DNA of 64,000 nucleotides from Chersky-840 sp036511675. Its GTDB lineage: Bacteria; Actinomycetota; Acidimicrobiia; Acidimicrobiales; UBA8190. The notes beneath the pieces are model-generated. The model was not told the origin of the DNA, ran no database searches, and saw only the letters and a program-made list of their open reading frames with translations. Position numbers and translations under genes: made by a program. The stretch spans positions 1 to 64,000 of the forward strand of contig DATCBU010000054.1 in assembly GCA_036511675.1 (NCBI GenBank), read 5' to 3'. Below, piece after piece: positions 1 to 8,204 of the stretch. Within the stretch, counting starts at the first letter, position 1, and each line of letters starts with the position of its first letter.

Positions 1-47
1 CGTGCCGTACCGGTCGAGACCGACTTCTGCACCGCCGTGGTCGGGCG

Positions 48-2186
48 CTACTCGGCGTGCCCGAACGCCTTGATGTCCTCGGCCTCCTGTGCGCTCAGCT
101 CGCGCGGCTCTTCGCCGCGCGCGACCTTCTCGCTCTGGACGTGGTGGCGGATCTCGTCGACGATCTCGGGATTGGCAAGGGTGGTGACGTCGCCTACGTC
201 GGTGAAGTTGGAGATCCCCGCTATCACCCGGCGCATGATCTTTCCCGACCGGGTCTTCGGCATGTCCGGGACGATCCACACGTTCTTCGGCCGCGCGATC
301 TTGCCGATCTCGCGGTCGATCGCCGCGACCACCTTCTCTTCGATCTCTTTGCTGGGAGGCACTCCTGGCTTCAAGGAGACGTACATCTCCACGGCCCGCC
401 CGCGCAGCTCGTCGACGACCGGGACGGCAGCGGCCTCGGAGACCTCGTCTACCGTGAGAGCCGCAGACTCGAGCTCCTTGGTGCCGAGGCGGTGCCCGGC
501 AACGTTGATCACGTCGTCGATCCGACCGAGGATCCGGAAGTAGCCGTCTTGAGCCTGAACGGCGCCGTCGCCCGCAAGGTACGGCCAGTCGCGCCAGTCC
601 TTGCTGTTCTTGTCGGCGCAGTACTTCTCGTAATAGGTCTGGACGAACCTCTCGGGCTGGCCCCAGATGGTCTGGAAGATTCCCGGCCAGGGATTGCGGA
701 TGCAGATGTTGCCGGCCTGGCCGCTTCCGGCCTCGACCACGTTGCGGTCCTCGTCGTATATCACCGGGTAGATCCCGAGCACCGCCGGGCCGCAGCTGCC
801 GGGCTTCATCGGATGGAGGGCCGGCAGCGTGCTGCCGAGGAAACCGCCGTTCTCGGTCTGCCACCACGTGTCGACAATGACAGCCTCGGATTTGCCGACC
901 GAGTCGTGGTACCAGCGCCACACCTCCGGCTCGATCGGCTCCCCCACCGTCGTCATGTGCTTGAAGTGGTAGTCGTACTTCGCGGGCTCGTCCGGCCCGA
1001 GCTTGCGCAGCATGCGGATAGTCGTGGGAGCGGTGTGGAAGATGTTCACCCCGAGCCGTTCGGCGATGCGCCAGAGACGACCCGCGTCCGGGTATGTGGG
1101 CACGCCCTCGTACATGACGCTTGTAGTCCCGAGTGCCAGGGGGCCGTAGACGATGTAAGAGTGTCCGGTTATCCACCCGATGTCCGCCGCGCACCAGTAG
1201 GTGTCTTCGGGGTGGATGTCCTGGTAGTACTTGGAGGTCCCGGCCACATAAGAGAGGTATCCGCCGGTCGAGTGCTCGCACCCCTTCGGCCTACCCGTCG
1301 TCCCGCTCGTGTACATGAGGAACAGCGGAGCTTCGGCTGGCATCGAGATCGGCTCCACCACCTTGCCGCGGTAGTCGGGCATGAGTTCGTCGACAAAGAA
1401 ATCTCGGCCTTCGACCATCGGGGTCTGCGAGGAGTACTGGCCGGGATGGCGCCGCCAGACAAGCACCTTGTCCACCTCTTGGCCGAGCTTGCGGGCCGCC
1501 TCCAGCGCCTCGTCGGCCTTGACCTTGTGGTCGATTAGCTCGCCATTGCGGAAGTAGCTGTCCATCGTGACGAGGATGCGGCTACCGGAGTCCTCGATCC
1601 GGTCCCCGCACGCGGCACCACTGAACCCGCCGAAGACCTCGGAATGAACGACGCCCAACCGGGCGCACGCCAGCATGGACACCGGTAGCTCGGGAACCAT
1701 CGGCAAGTGGAAGGTGACCCGGTCACCGGTCTTCACCCCGCAGAAATCTCGAAGCAGAGCGGCGAACTCGTTCACCCGCCTGTAGAGCTCCTGGTAGGTG
1801 ATCACCTGGGTGTCCGCGCCCTCCGGCTCGGGCACCCAGATGATCGCCGCCTTGTCACGCGACGTCCTAAGGTGCCGGTCGACGCAGTTGTAGCTGGCGT
1901 TGAGCCGGCCGCCCACAAACCACTTCCAGAACGGTGGGTTGCTCGTATCGAGGGTTGTGTGCCAGTAGGAGTCCCAGCTGAGGAGGTCGGCATACTCCTT
2001 GAAGCATTCAGGGAACCGGTCTTCTGTGAAGCGCTCGAAGATGCGGGGATCGGACGCGTTCGCCTGACCGATGAACGCTGCTGAGGGGAAGTAATAGCCC
2101 TCCTCGCGCCAGTGAACGGCAATCTGGGCTTCGGAGACTTGCACGGATTGAGCCTCGGACACCCCTATCGGATCTTCTGCGGCCAT
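48..2186 (-). CDS. acsA: Acetyl-CoA synthetase (AMP-forming)
   Basis: Activates acetate with ATP and CoA to acetyl-CoA through acetyl-AMP, in the cytoplasm. The 712-residue protein has the ANL-family P-loop YTSGTTGRPKG near residue 295. The motif DTWWQTENGG carries the tryptophan that restricts the acyl pocket to acetate in characterised Acs enzymes. The C-terminal lid has PKTRSGKIMRR near residue 645, with the catalytic lysine that is acetylated in homologues. The length is slightly above the usual 650 because of short N- and C-terminal additions. The ATG start is preceded by GGGAGGGG. It is divergent from an acetate permease, so uptake and activation are probably co-regulated. Propionyl-CoA synthetase is less likely given the pocket motif. 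Confidence 0.95.
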   Translation of the reverse strand: MAAEDPIGVSEAQSVQVSEAQIAVHWREEGYYFPSAAFIGQANASDPRIFERFTEDRFPECFKEYADLLSWDSYWHTTLDTSNPPFWKWFVGGRLNASYNCVDRHLRTSRDKAAIIWVPEPEGADTQVITYQELYRRVNEFAALLRDFCGVKTGDRVTFHLPMVPELPVSMLACARLGVVHSEVFGGFSGAACGDRIEDSGSRILVTMDSYFRNGELIDHKVKADEALEAARKLGQEVDKVLVWRRHPGQYSSQTPMVEGRDFFVDELMPDYRGKVVEPISMPAEAPLFLMYTSGTTGRPKGCEHSTGGYLSYVAGTSKYYQDIHPEDTYWCAADIGWITGHSYIVYGPLALGTTSVMYEGVPTYPDAGRLWRIAERLGVNIFHTAPTTIRMLRKLGPDEPAKYDYHFKHMTTVGEPIEPEVWRWYHDSVGKSEAVIVDTWWQTENGGFLGSTLPALHPMKPGSCGPAVLGIYPVIYDEDRNVVEAGSGQAGNICIRNPWPGIFQTIWGQPERFVQTYYEKYCADKNSKDWRDWPYLAGDGAVQAQDGYFRILGRIDDVINVAGHRLGTKELESAALTVDEVSEAAAVPVVDELRGRAVEMYVSLKPGVPPSKEIEEKVVAAIDREIGKIARPKNVWIVPDMPKTRSGKIMRRVIAGISNFTDVGDVTTLANPEIVDEIRHHVQSEKVARGEEPRELSAQEAEDIKAFGHAE

Positions 2187-2339
2187 CGGTCCCCTCCCTT
2201 CCTAGATGCATTCAATTATGGCCTGACCATGTCGCTCCTGCACTGTTCGCCGCTTCTTGCGCAGTTCAGACTGTCCCGACGATTCCCAGCACTTGTGACG
2301 GCGAGCACAAGCGAGTCGTCTCCTCCGTCCGCAAAGTCG

Positions 2340-2355
2340 TGACCTACAGAGGTCA
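2340..2355. promoter_or_regulatory. Inverted repeat between acsA and the acetate permease
   Basis: TGACCTACAGAGGTCA is a perfect 6-bp inverted repeat with a 4-nt spacer in the 261-nt divergent intergenic region, 92 nt upstream of the permease start. The position suits an operator shared by both genes. No regulator gene is adjacent, so the binding factor is unknown. Confidence 0.4.
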
Positions 2356-2447
2356 AGTGAGATCTGTGAGACGGACGGCTGACAGAAGTAGCGTTGAAAA
2401 CTAGACCACAGACACACACAGAGTGTGACGAAGAGAGGGGAAGCATC

Positions 2448-3068
2448 ATGACCACGCATCCCGGGGATACGCAAGCACCCTTAGAGGTCGCCGCCACGGT
2501 TTACCGTGTGGCGGACCCGGCTCCACTCGGGCTGGCGGCCTTCGCGATGACGACGTTCGCGCTCAGCGTCGGAAACGCCAACATCTGGGGCCCAGGAGCC
2601 GACGCGGCCCTCGCGCTGGCCCTCGTCTACGGAGGTGCCGTGCAGATCTTCGCCGGCATGTGGGAGTTCGTCCGGAAAAACACATTCGGCGCGCTCGCCT
2701 TCTCCTCGTTCGGTGCCTTCTGGATCGCTTATTACGTCTTCGTCAAGTTCGTGGCCCCAGGAGTGAGTGCGTCCAACGTGCCGGTGGCAGTGGGAGTGTT
2801 CCTCCTCGGCTGGACCATCTTCACCGCCTACATGACGGTGGCGTCCTTCCGGGTGAGCGGAGCCGTGGTCGCCGTCTTCGTGCTCCTTACGATCACGTTT
2901 GTGCTGCTCACGATCGGCGCCTTCAACTCGAACGCGAACCTGACCAAGGCAGGCGGCTGGGTCGGTATCGCCACAGCGGCCGCAGCGTGGTACGCGTCGT
3001 TCGCCGGGGTGGTCAACGAGACATTCAGGAAGTCGGTGATACCGACGATGCCGCTGGCGCCGCGCTAA
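2448..3068 (+). CDS. Acetate uptake transporter, SatP/YaaH (GPR1/FUN34) family
   Basis: Predicted inner-membrane acetate/succinate permease of 206 residues with six hydrophobic segments, the normal size for the family. The family signature NPAPLGL appears as DPAPLGL near residue 23, followed by the first membrane segment with SVGNANIW. The ATG at 2448 is chosen over an upstream in-frame start because GAGAGGGGAAG lies directly ahead of it. It is divergent from acetyl-CoA synthetase, which supports acetate as the substrate. The Asn-to-Asp change in the signature is the only oddity seen. Confidence 0.9.
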   Translation: MTTHPGDTQAPLEVAATVYRVADPAPLGLAAFAMTTFALSVGNANIWGPGADAALALALVYGGAVQIFAGMWEFVRKNTFGALAFSSFGAFWIAYYVFVKFVAPGVSASNVPVAVGVFLLGWTIFTAYMTVASFRVSGAVVAVFVLLTITFVLLTIGAFNSNANLTKAGGWVGIATAAAAWYASFAGVVNETFRKSVIPTMPLAPR

Positions 3069-3093
3069 GCAGCCCGCGCTGCGAGCACCCTGT

Positions 3094-3195
3094 GGGTGCC
3101 GAAAACTCATCTAGCGCTCCGACCTGGGATTTCGCAGTTTGATTGCGGCAGCAAGTACGTGGGAAATCGCGAGGAATAGCGTGGGAAATCGCTTT
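3094..3195 (+). repeat. Interspersed repeat, copy A
   Basis: First of six degenerate copies of one intergenic element. The head is GCCGAAAACTCATC at about 3098. The core TTGCGGCAGCAAGTACGTGG continues into GAAATC (3143-3168) and is followed by AATAGC. It lies in the 314-nt gap after the acetate permease and is followed by a run of ACGA units at 3251. No reading frame in this gap looks coding. Confidence 0.6.
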
Positions 3196-3250
3196 GGGAC
3201 GGTCGTCGTCGGGCCATCTCAGATCAGTTGTGTCGGTAACCCACCAACCA

Positions 3251-3282
3251 ACGAACGAACGAACGAACGAACGAACGAACGA
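3251..3282. repeat. Microsatellite (ACGA)8
   Basis: Eight uninterrupted copies of ACGA, flanked by CCAACC and AACC and then an ACCC-rich stretch. Shorter ACGAACG runs follow repeat copies B and E, so this appears to be an expanded part of the interspersed element rather than an isolated run. Confidence 0.85.
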
Positions 3283-3382
3283 AACCACCCACCCACCAGC
3301 ACACACAACACGCTTCTGACTAACCAATTGGGACCGTCTTACTGGACATCAGTTTGGCAAATGCGCCAGCCAACCCCAAGGG

Positions 3383-4303
3383 TCAGGACACCGGGGGTGG
3401 TAATCCCTCGGCGCTGGCCGCCAAGAGTGGGTCCCAGCCGCACACCATGCAGGCATGGCGGATGGCCGACATGCCGAAGTCGATTGCGGAACGCCGTGGG
3501 TCGGGCGCACTGCGAACGTCGTCCCAGTCGAGCACGTACTCCTTCAGGTCCGCGTTCCAGTGCGCAGCTGGCGGAGAGAGGGTGGCGGTGTCGAGGCCAA
3601 CCGGGGCAGGAAACGCGAACGCGAAGAAGGCGGGGCGTGGATAACGGGCGTCGCCGGGCCACCAGCCGACCTCGATCTGCTGGGCGTTGGCGGAGTTCCG
3701 CGTGATGAACTCGCTCGACGGCGGGTCAGCCGACTCCCCTGAGAACAGGCTGACGGCAAGGTCGAACGAACCCCACCAGGCGTTCACCGGCGTCGATCGC
3801 CCCCGGTAGGGGGCGCGCAGTGCTGCCAGCACTAACGCGGCCTGAGTCGCTGCCGCGAAGTACGTCTCGACCTGGGTGGCGTCATAGGTGGCGTGCTCGT
3901 CGTCCTCGTCGAGCGGGGTAGTCCAGGGTGTCTCCTGCGGACGCAAGTTGATCCGCACCGGGCCGACCAGGTCGCCGATGGCCGCCAAGACTTCGCGCGT
4001 CACCTCCCCCACCGCCCGATCTGGCGCCAGCGGGACGTGGTGGACGCGCCCATCGCTGTGTTTGACCACCGTCTCGTGGTTGTGCAAGTCCAACGCGAGG
4101 GCAAGCGCGCCCGAGCCGTCGGGGGCTGGAAGCGGCAGCGTCTCCCACCCACGGGCGCTCAGGCGTAGAGCGGCATGTTGGAGCTGCGGTTCGGGTGGGG
4201 CCAAGGCTACTGCCAGCTTGCCGAGCACCTGGGTGTGGGCGTGCAAGGTATCGCAGGTAGCGCTCCAGGCCTCGTAAGGCAGTGCTGGCCATTCGACGGG
4301 CAT
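3383..4303 (-). CDS. DUF5996 family protein
   Basis: 306-residue protein of unknown function, widespread in actinobacteria. It opens with the family hallmark WPALPYEAWSATCDTLHAHT. Mid-protein it has STPVNAWWGSFDLAVSLFSG, matching the conserved SPVHFFWGSFDLAVTRFSGR block, and later VGWWPGDARYPRPAFFAFAF. It has no signal peptide or membrane segment, so it is probably cytoplasmic. The ATG at 4303 is preferred; a GTG at 4312 is equally possible and neither has a clear ribosome binding site. It stands alone, with the permease and the ATP-grasp gene on the opposite strand. The function cannot be inferred from context. Confidence 0.85.
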   Translation of the reverse strand: MPVEWPALPYEAWSATCDTLHAHTQVLGKLAVALAPPEPQLQHAALRLSARGWETLPLPAPDGSGALALALDLHNHETVVKHSDGRVHHVPLAPDRAVGEVTREVLAAIGDLVGPVRINLRPQETPWTTPLDEDDEHATYDATQVETYFAAATQAALVLAALRAPYRGRSTPVNAWWGSFDLAVSLFSGESADPPSSEFITRNSANAQQIEVGWWPGDARYPRPAFFAFAFPAPVGLDTATLSPPAAHWNADLKEYVLDWDDVRSAPDPRRSAIDFGMSAIRHACMVCGWDPLLAASAEGLPPPVS

Positions 4304-4542
4304 CGAAGTCACATTAGCGACCCGGCCCCCGATGTCGGCCTCTACCGAAAGGGGGCAGCACGCAGCACACGGTCGATGTCGGGAGCCGCTGGCGCTTCTA
4401 GGTGATGGCGCCGTCGCCTGCTACAACGAGCTCGGACTCTCCGTCCAAAATACAAGCGATCCTGTAGCACCGGGGGAGTGCCGATAGATTGGGCGCGACA
4501 CACTTCCGTTTTGCACTTTGCTTGGCGCAGTAGGAGCTCCTG

Positions 4543-5496
4543 GTGAGGCTTTCGGGACAGGACTTGCGGACGAGAGCACGAGCCTTGGCATTTTCGCCTC
4601 GGGTGCCGTTTGAGGGACGCATTCGATTGCTCTACTGGAAGAGACGTCAGTCGTGGCGCACTCGGCACCCCGTGACCTTCACCCAGAAGATGCTCTGGAA
4701 GATGACGAAGGATCGTCGGCCCTTACTCACAACCTTTGCGGACAAGATTGCGGTACGTGACTACGTTGCCGATGCCATTGGTGCCGAGCTGCTTACCCGG
4801 CTTTACGCCGTGGTCGCAGACCCGGCGGAGTTGGACCTGGCTCGGCTCCCCAAGGAGTTCGTCGTAAAGCCGAACCATGCCTCGGGACTGATTTGGATCG
4901 TCGCGGACCGGACCCTTCCCCTAGGGCAGGGGTCCAGAGAATCGGCATGTCTGGCGTCGGGAATGTTTACGACAACGCGGGACGCGCTCGATAAGGACCT
5001 GCTTGTGGCGACATGTCGTAAATGGCTCAAGACCACGTACGCCGATCTGGAGCTGGAGTGGGCGTACCGCAACATCCCACCGCAGATCCTGGTCGAAGAG
5101 CTGCTCTTGGAAGCGGAGGGGCGGATCCCACCGGACTACAAGTTCTTCGTCTTCCACGGTCGAGTTCGGCTCGTTCAGGTCGACACGGACCGCTTCGACG
5201 GTCACCGCCGCAATCTCTTTCTCCCTGATTGGAGCGTGGTCGACGCCCAATGGATCTATCCACCAGCAGAACACGAGCTACTTCGCCCCGACTCGCTTGA
5301 TCGGATGATCCATATCGCTGAGGTGCTTGGGCAAGAGACCGACTTCGTCAGAGTCGACCTCTTTGAGATTGCCGGCCGAATCGTCTTTGGCGAACTCACC
5401 AGCTACCCAGAGGGGCCGTACGCTCCTTCCTTCTCCCCAGAGTCGTTCGACGCAGAGCTCGGCCGATACTGGACCCTCCCAAAGCGATACAGCTAA
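4543..5496 (+). CDS. TupA-like ATP-grasp protein
   Basis: 317 residues resembling the ATP-grasp TupA family, whose founder takes part in teichuronopeptide synthesis; relatives sit in glycan and cell-wall clusters. Visible blocks are KNRRP-like DRRPLLTTFADKIAVRDYV (a family N-terminal feature), FVVKPNHASG (ATP-grasp lysine strand), ILVEELLL, DYKFFVFHG and FVRVDLFEI, ending with the metal-binding GELTSYPEG region. The GTG start is preceded by AGGAG six bases upstream. It is likely a cytoplasmic ligase acting on an envelope precursor, but no other envelope genes adjoin it. The local sequence reads less GC-rich by eye than neighbouring genes, which may reflect transfer. Confidence 0.75.
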   Translation: MRLSGQDLRTRARALAFSPRVPFEGRIRLLYWKRRQSWRTRHPVTFTQKMLWKMTKDRRPLLTTFADKIAVRDYVADAIGAELLTRLYAVVADPAELDLARLPKEFVVKPNHASGLIWIVADRTLPLGQGSRESACLASGMFTTTRDALDKDLLVATCRKWLKTTYADLELEWAYRNIPPQILVEELLLEAEGRIPPDYKFFVFHGRVRLVQVDTDRFDGHRRNLFLPDWSVVDAQWIYPPAEHELLRPDSLDRMIHIAEVLGQETDFVRVDLFEIAGRIVFGELTSYPEGPYAPSFSPESFDAELGRYWTLPKRYS

Positions 5497-5886
5497 CTCG
5501 CTATGACGGTCGTCAGGTCGTGTACTAGGGGATATCGGAGGATCCACGGCTTAGCGGGACTTTCGTCGCGTGCGCCCTGCGACGAACTGATCCTTGGCGC
5601 TGTCGATGCTGTGGGTGCCGGGAGACTCGCCCCGGTGGGAACGCTCTACCGGCGGGAGGCGATCTTCGCCAGCTCTCGTTCGGTCACGTGGTCTCCTCAT
5701 CTGGGTTGGAGACCCCATGGGTAAACGATGTCCGTCATTTTTGGATTCAGGGCGACCGAGAGTCCCCGGCGGCACCGTCGAGATCGTCCTCCGGCTGGCG
5801 AAAGAGGACCCGCCTGGGGACCAGGACCTCCCAGGCGGCCACTGGAATGACTCAACAACCGGCACCGGGGAGCCGATAACGAGGGT
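5497..5886. other. Non-coding gap before the GGDEF gene
   Basis: 390 nt between the ATP-grasp gene and the GGDEF gene. Open frames here lack family resemblance and look spurious. The only clear structure is the hairpin at 5810-5838. A stretch near 5549-5567 (CTTAGCGGGACTTTCGTCG) weakly resembles repeat copy D (TTTAGCTGGACTTTCGTCA). Confidence 0.5.
5810..5838. terminator. Hairpin upstream of the GGDEF gene
   Basis: CCGCCTGGG (5810-5818) pairs perfectly with CCCAGGCGG (5830-5838) across an 11-nt loop. There is no T-run. It sits about 50 nt ahead of the GGDEF start, so it could be a factor-dependent terminator of the upstream gene or a leader structure. Confidence 0.4.
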
Positions 5887-7530
5887 GTGTCCACGAGCGA
5901 GGACCAGCAAGCGACGATGGTCGCTGTGACCGTGGCCGCGCTGCTCGACCAGCACCCTGCGGCCGCCCTGTGTGCCATCGGGCCGGACGGGATGTCCGTG
6001 GGCATGCCCGAATCCGTCCCGACCCGGGGGCACCACCTCGTCGCCGCCCGGTCCCCCCTCGACCTCGTCGCTCCCGAGGACCGCCTCCCGGTGATCGACG
6101 CCTGGAAGCACGTCCAGGCGACGGGCCCCCACGCCCATGTGACGGTGCGGCTCGTCGACGAGCCCGACCGCTCGGTGGAGCTCCACCTGCTGGACGTCCG
6201 GCAGTCCCACGGCGTGTTCCTCGGCGTCCTAGTGCCGACCGACCCCGGGAGCGACGACGTCTGCATGGCCTCGCTCAGTCGGGAGGTGTCGCCGCTCCCC
6301 CCCCGCACCGCCCGGGCACGCCAGAACGAAGTGGGTGAGTTCGTCGAGGTCGACGAGGCCCTCACCCGGATCCTCGGTTGGAGCGAGGAGGAGTTGGTGG
6401 GCCATCTCTCGCTCGAGTTCATCCACCCCGACGACCAACTGCTCGCCATCGACAACTGGATGGAGATGCTGGCGTCGCGGGCGGCGAGCAGCCGGGTCAA
6501 ACTCCGCCACCACCATCGCGACGGGTCGTGGGTGTGGATCGAGATCAACAACCAGAACCTCCTCGGTCACCCCGAGCACAGGTGCGTGATCGCCGAGATG
6601 GTCAACATCTCCGACGAGATGGCCGCCCACGAGGCGGTGCGAGCCCGAGAGCAGCTGCTCGACCGCCTGGCCGAGGCCCTGCCCGTGGGTGTGATCCAAG
6701 TGGACGCCGACGGCAGCGTCGCTTACACCAACAGCCGGCTGCACGCCATCCTCGGCTCGCCCCGGGCGGGGACGATCGATGAGCAGATCGCCGTGGTGCA
6801 GCCGACCGACCGGATGAGCCTCACCGATGCCTTCGACGCCGTGCTCCAGCGCCGGTTCGACAGCGACATCGAGGTCCGCCTGGTGACGCCGCCGGGCGCC
6901 GACCACAAGGAGACGCGGCGCTGTCTCTTCAGCATCCGGGCCCTCACGGCCGAGACCAGTGAGGTCACCGGTGCCATCGTCTGCGTGGCGGACGTGACCG
7001 AGAGCGCCCGGCTGCGCGACGAGCTGCACCTGCGGGCGACGTTCGACGACATCACTGGGTGCAGGAACCGGCCGACCACCCTGGCCCTGCTCGAGGGCCT
7101 CCTGTCCGACGCCAATCCGGTGGGCCGGCCGGCCGTGTGCTTCATCGACCTCGACCGCTTCAAGGACGTGAACGACGAGCTCGGCCACGCCTCTGGTGAT
7201 GCCCTCCTCGGCGTAGTGGCTCGACGATTGCAGCGGGCCGTGCGTGCCGACGCCATCGTGGGCAGGATCGGTGGTGACGAGTTCCTTGTGATCAATCCAG
7301 GTGTCACCAGCACCGAGCTGGCCATGGTCACGGCCAGGCGGCTGGCGGAGACGTTCCGCCACCAGGTCCGTCTCAAGTCCAAGCGGCTGTCGTGTCCGGC
7401 CAGTATCGGGGTAGCGTGGTCGGGCGATCCCGACGTCGACGCCGAGGGCCTGGTGGCGATGGCCGACACGGCCATGTACGAGGCCAAGCGCAACGGCGAC
7501 GGGGTTCCAATCCTCCACCGTACGGTCTGA
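5887..7530 (+). CDS. PAS-domain diguanylate cyclase
   Basis: 547-residue predicted soluble diguanylate cyclase making cyclic-di-GMP from two GTP. The N-terminal 370 residues contain PAS-like regions; one is well marked by LTRILGWSEEELVG and FIHPDDQ (about 155-185), and another by PVGVIQVDADGSVAYTNSRL (about 265-285). The GGDEF domain spans about 378-545, with CFIDLDRFKDVND and an intact RIGGDEF near residue 460. The inhibitory RxxD site is not conserved: the residues at that position read RADA. No membrane segment is seen, so the signal is probably cytoplasmic. The GTG at 5887 is used; ATG at 5917 is a possible later start. Confidence 0.9.
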   Translation: MSTSEDQQATMVAVTVAALLDQHPAAALCAIGPDGMSVGMPESVPTRGHHLVAARSPLDLVAPEDRLPVIDAWKHVQATGPHAHVTVRLVDEPDRSVELHLLDVRQSHGVFLGVLVPTDPGSDDVCMASLSREVSPLPPRTARARQNEVGEFVEVDEALTRILGWSEEELVGHLSLEFIHPDDQLLAIDNWMEMLASRAASSRVKLRHHHRDGSWVWIEINNQNLLGHPEHRCVIAEMVNISDEMAAHEAVRAREQLLDRLAEALPVGVIQVDADGSVAYTNSRLHAILGSPRAGTIDEQIAVVQPTDRMSLTDAFDAVLQRRFDSDIEVRLVTPPGADHKETRRCLFSIRALTAETSEVTGAIVCVADVTESARLRDELHLRATFDDITGCRNRPTTLALLEGLLSDANPVGRPAVCFIDLDRFKDVNDELGHASGDALLGVVARRLQRAVRADAIVGRIGGDEFLVINPGVTSTELAMVTARRLAETFRHQVRLKSKRLSCPASIGVAWSGDPDVDAEGLVAMADTAMYEAKRNGDGVPILHRTV

Positions 7531-7549
7531 GCCCGACCGGCGGTCGGTC

Positions 7550-7775
7550 AGGGACGCCGGAGTCGAACCACGGCCGCGCGGGTAGTGCAGCCCGTCGAGC
7601 GCAATGTCGAGGATGTGCTCGATCTGCTCGGGCCGGGCGGCGAGCTTGGCGATGCCACCACCGGCTGCACCATCTCGGTGATGTCGGTGTCGGAGCGCAA
7701 CGCGCCGACCTGCTGCGCCCGCGCCAGCAACGGCTTACCGGCGGCGTAGAACGCGGTGCGGCAGTTGCAGAAAGA
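7550..7775 (-). pseudogene. Relic of a TetR-family regulator (C-terminal part)
   Basis: Reading the minus strand, one frame gives AFYAAGKPLLARAQQVGALR followed by SDTDITEMVQ, typical of the TetR C-terminal ligand domain. After a frameshift near 7670 a second frame continues with GGIAKLAARPEQIEHILDIA and LDGLHYPRGRGST, the usual ending of such proteins. The N-terminal DNA-binding region is absent, and repeat copy B starts just beyond the broken end. This is a decayed fragment, not a gene. Confidence 0.75.
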
Positions 7776-7792
7776 CGTCGGCGTCTTGTCCT

Positions 7793-7890
7793 GTGGATGT
7801 TGAAAAACTCATCCGGCCTCTCAACCTGGAACTTCTCCTATGTTTGCTCTCACAAATACGAGGGAAATCGCCGTCGATAGCGGGGGAAGT
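7793..7890 (+). repeat. Interspersed repeat, copy B
   Basis: The head GTTGAAAAACTCATCC and ACCTGGAACTTC align with copy A (GAAAACTCATC, ACCTGGGATTTC). The core reads CTCACAAATACGAGGGAAAT, followed by CGATAGCGGGGGAA. Downstream, at about 7950-8010, is a degenerate ACGCACGAAC/ACGGACGG/AACGAACG tail comparable to the ACGA run after copy A. It abuts the TetR relic. The rest of this 674-nt gap, up to the aldehyde dehydrogenase, shows no recognisable gene. Confidence 0.6.
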
Positions 7891-8204
7891 GAGCCTGGAA
7901 AGCGCTCCTTTGCGCCCAGGGTGGAGGGGTTATGTCGGCAGCCCACGGACGCACGCACGAACCCGGACGGACGGATGAACGATCAAACAACATCAAACGA
8001 ACGATCCTCTTTGGATTTTGGGTGTCTTCAGATGCTCGGACGGGGTCCTCGACAAACCTACGAACGCCTCTTGCGCCCGAGGCTCCTTAGTAGTTGGGTT
8101 GTGACCAGTGGACTAGAGCGCACCGGTCGAGGACCGCATGTGTTCTGGTCGGGCCACCGAGAACATCCACGTCTCCGGCTACCGGGGGCGGGGAGGAGGA
8201 ACTC

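Noticed and set aside
57..1538. 493-codon open frame on the plus strand opposite acsA
   Set aside because: It is antisense to a clear acetyl-CoA synthetase, has no family features and reflects high-GC frame openness.
3251..3282. Possible CRISPR array
   Set aside because: The unit is 4 bp with no spacers and there are no cas genes.
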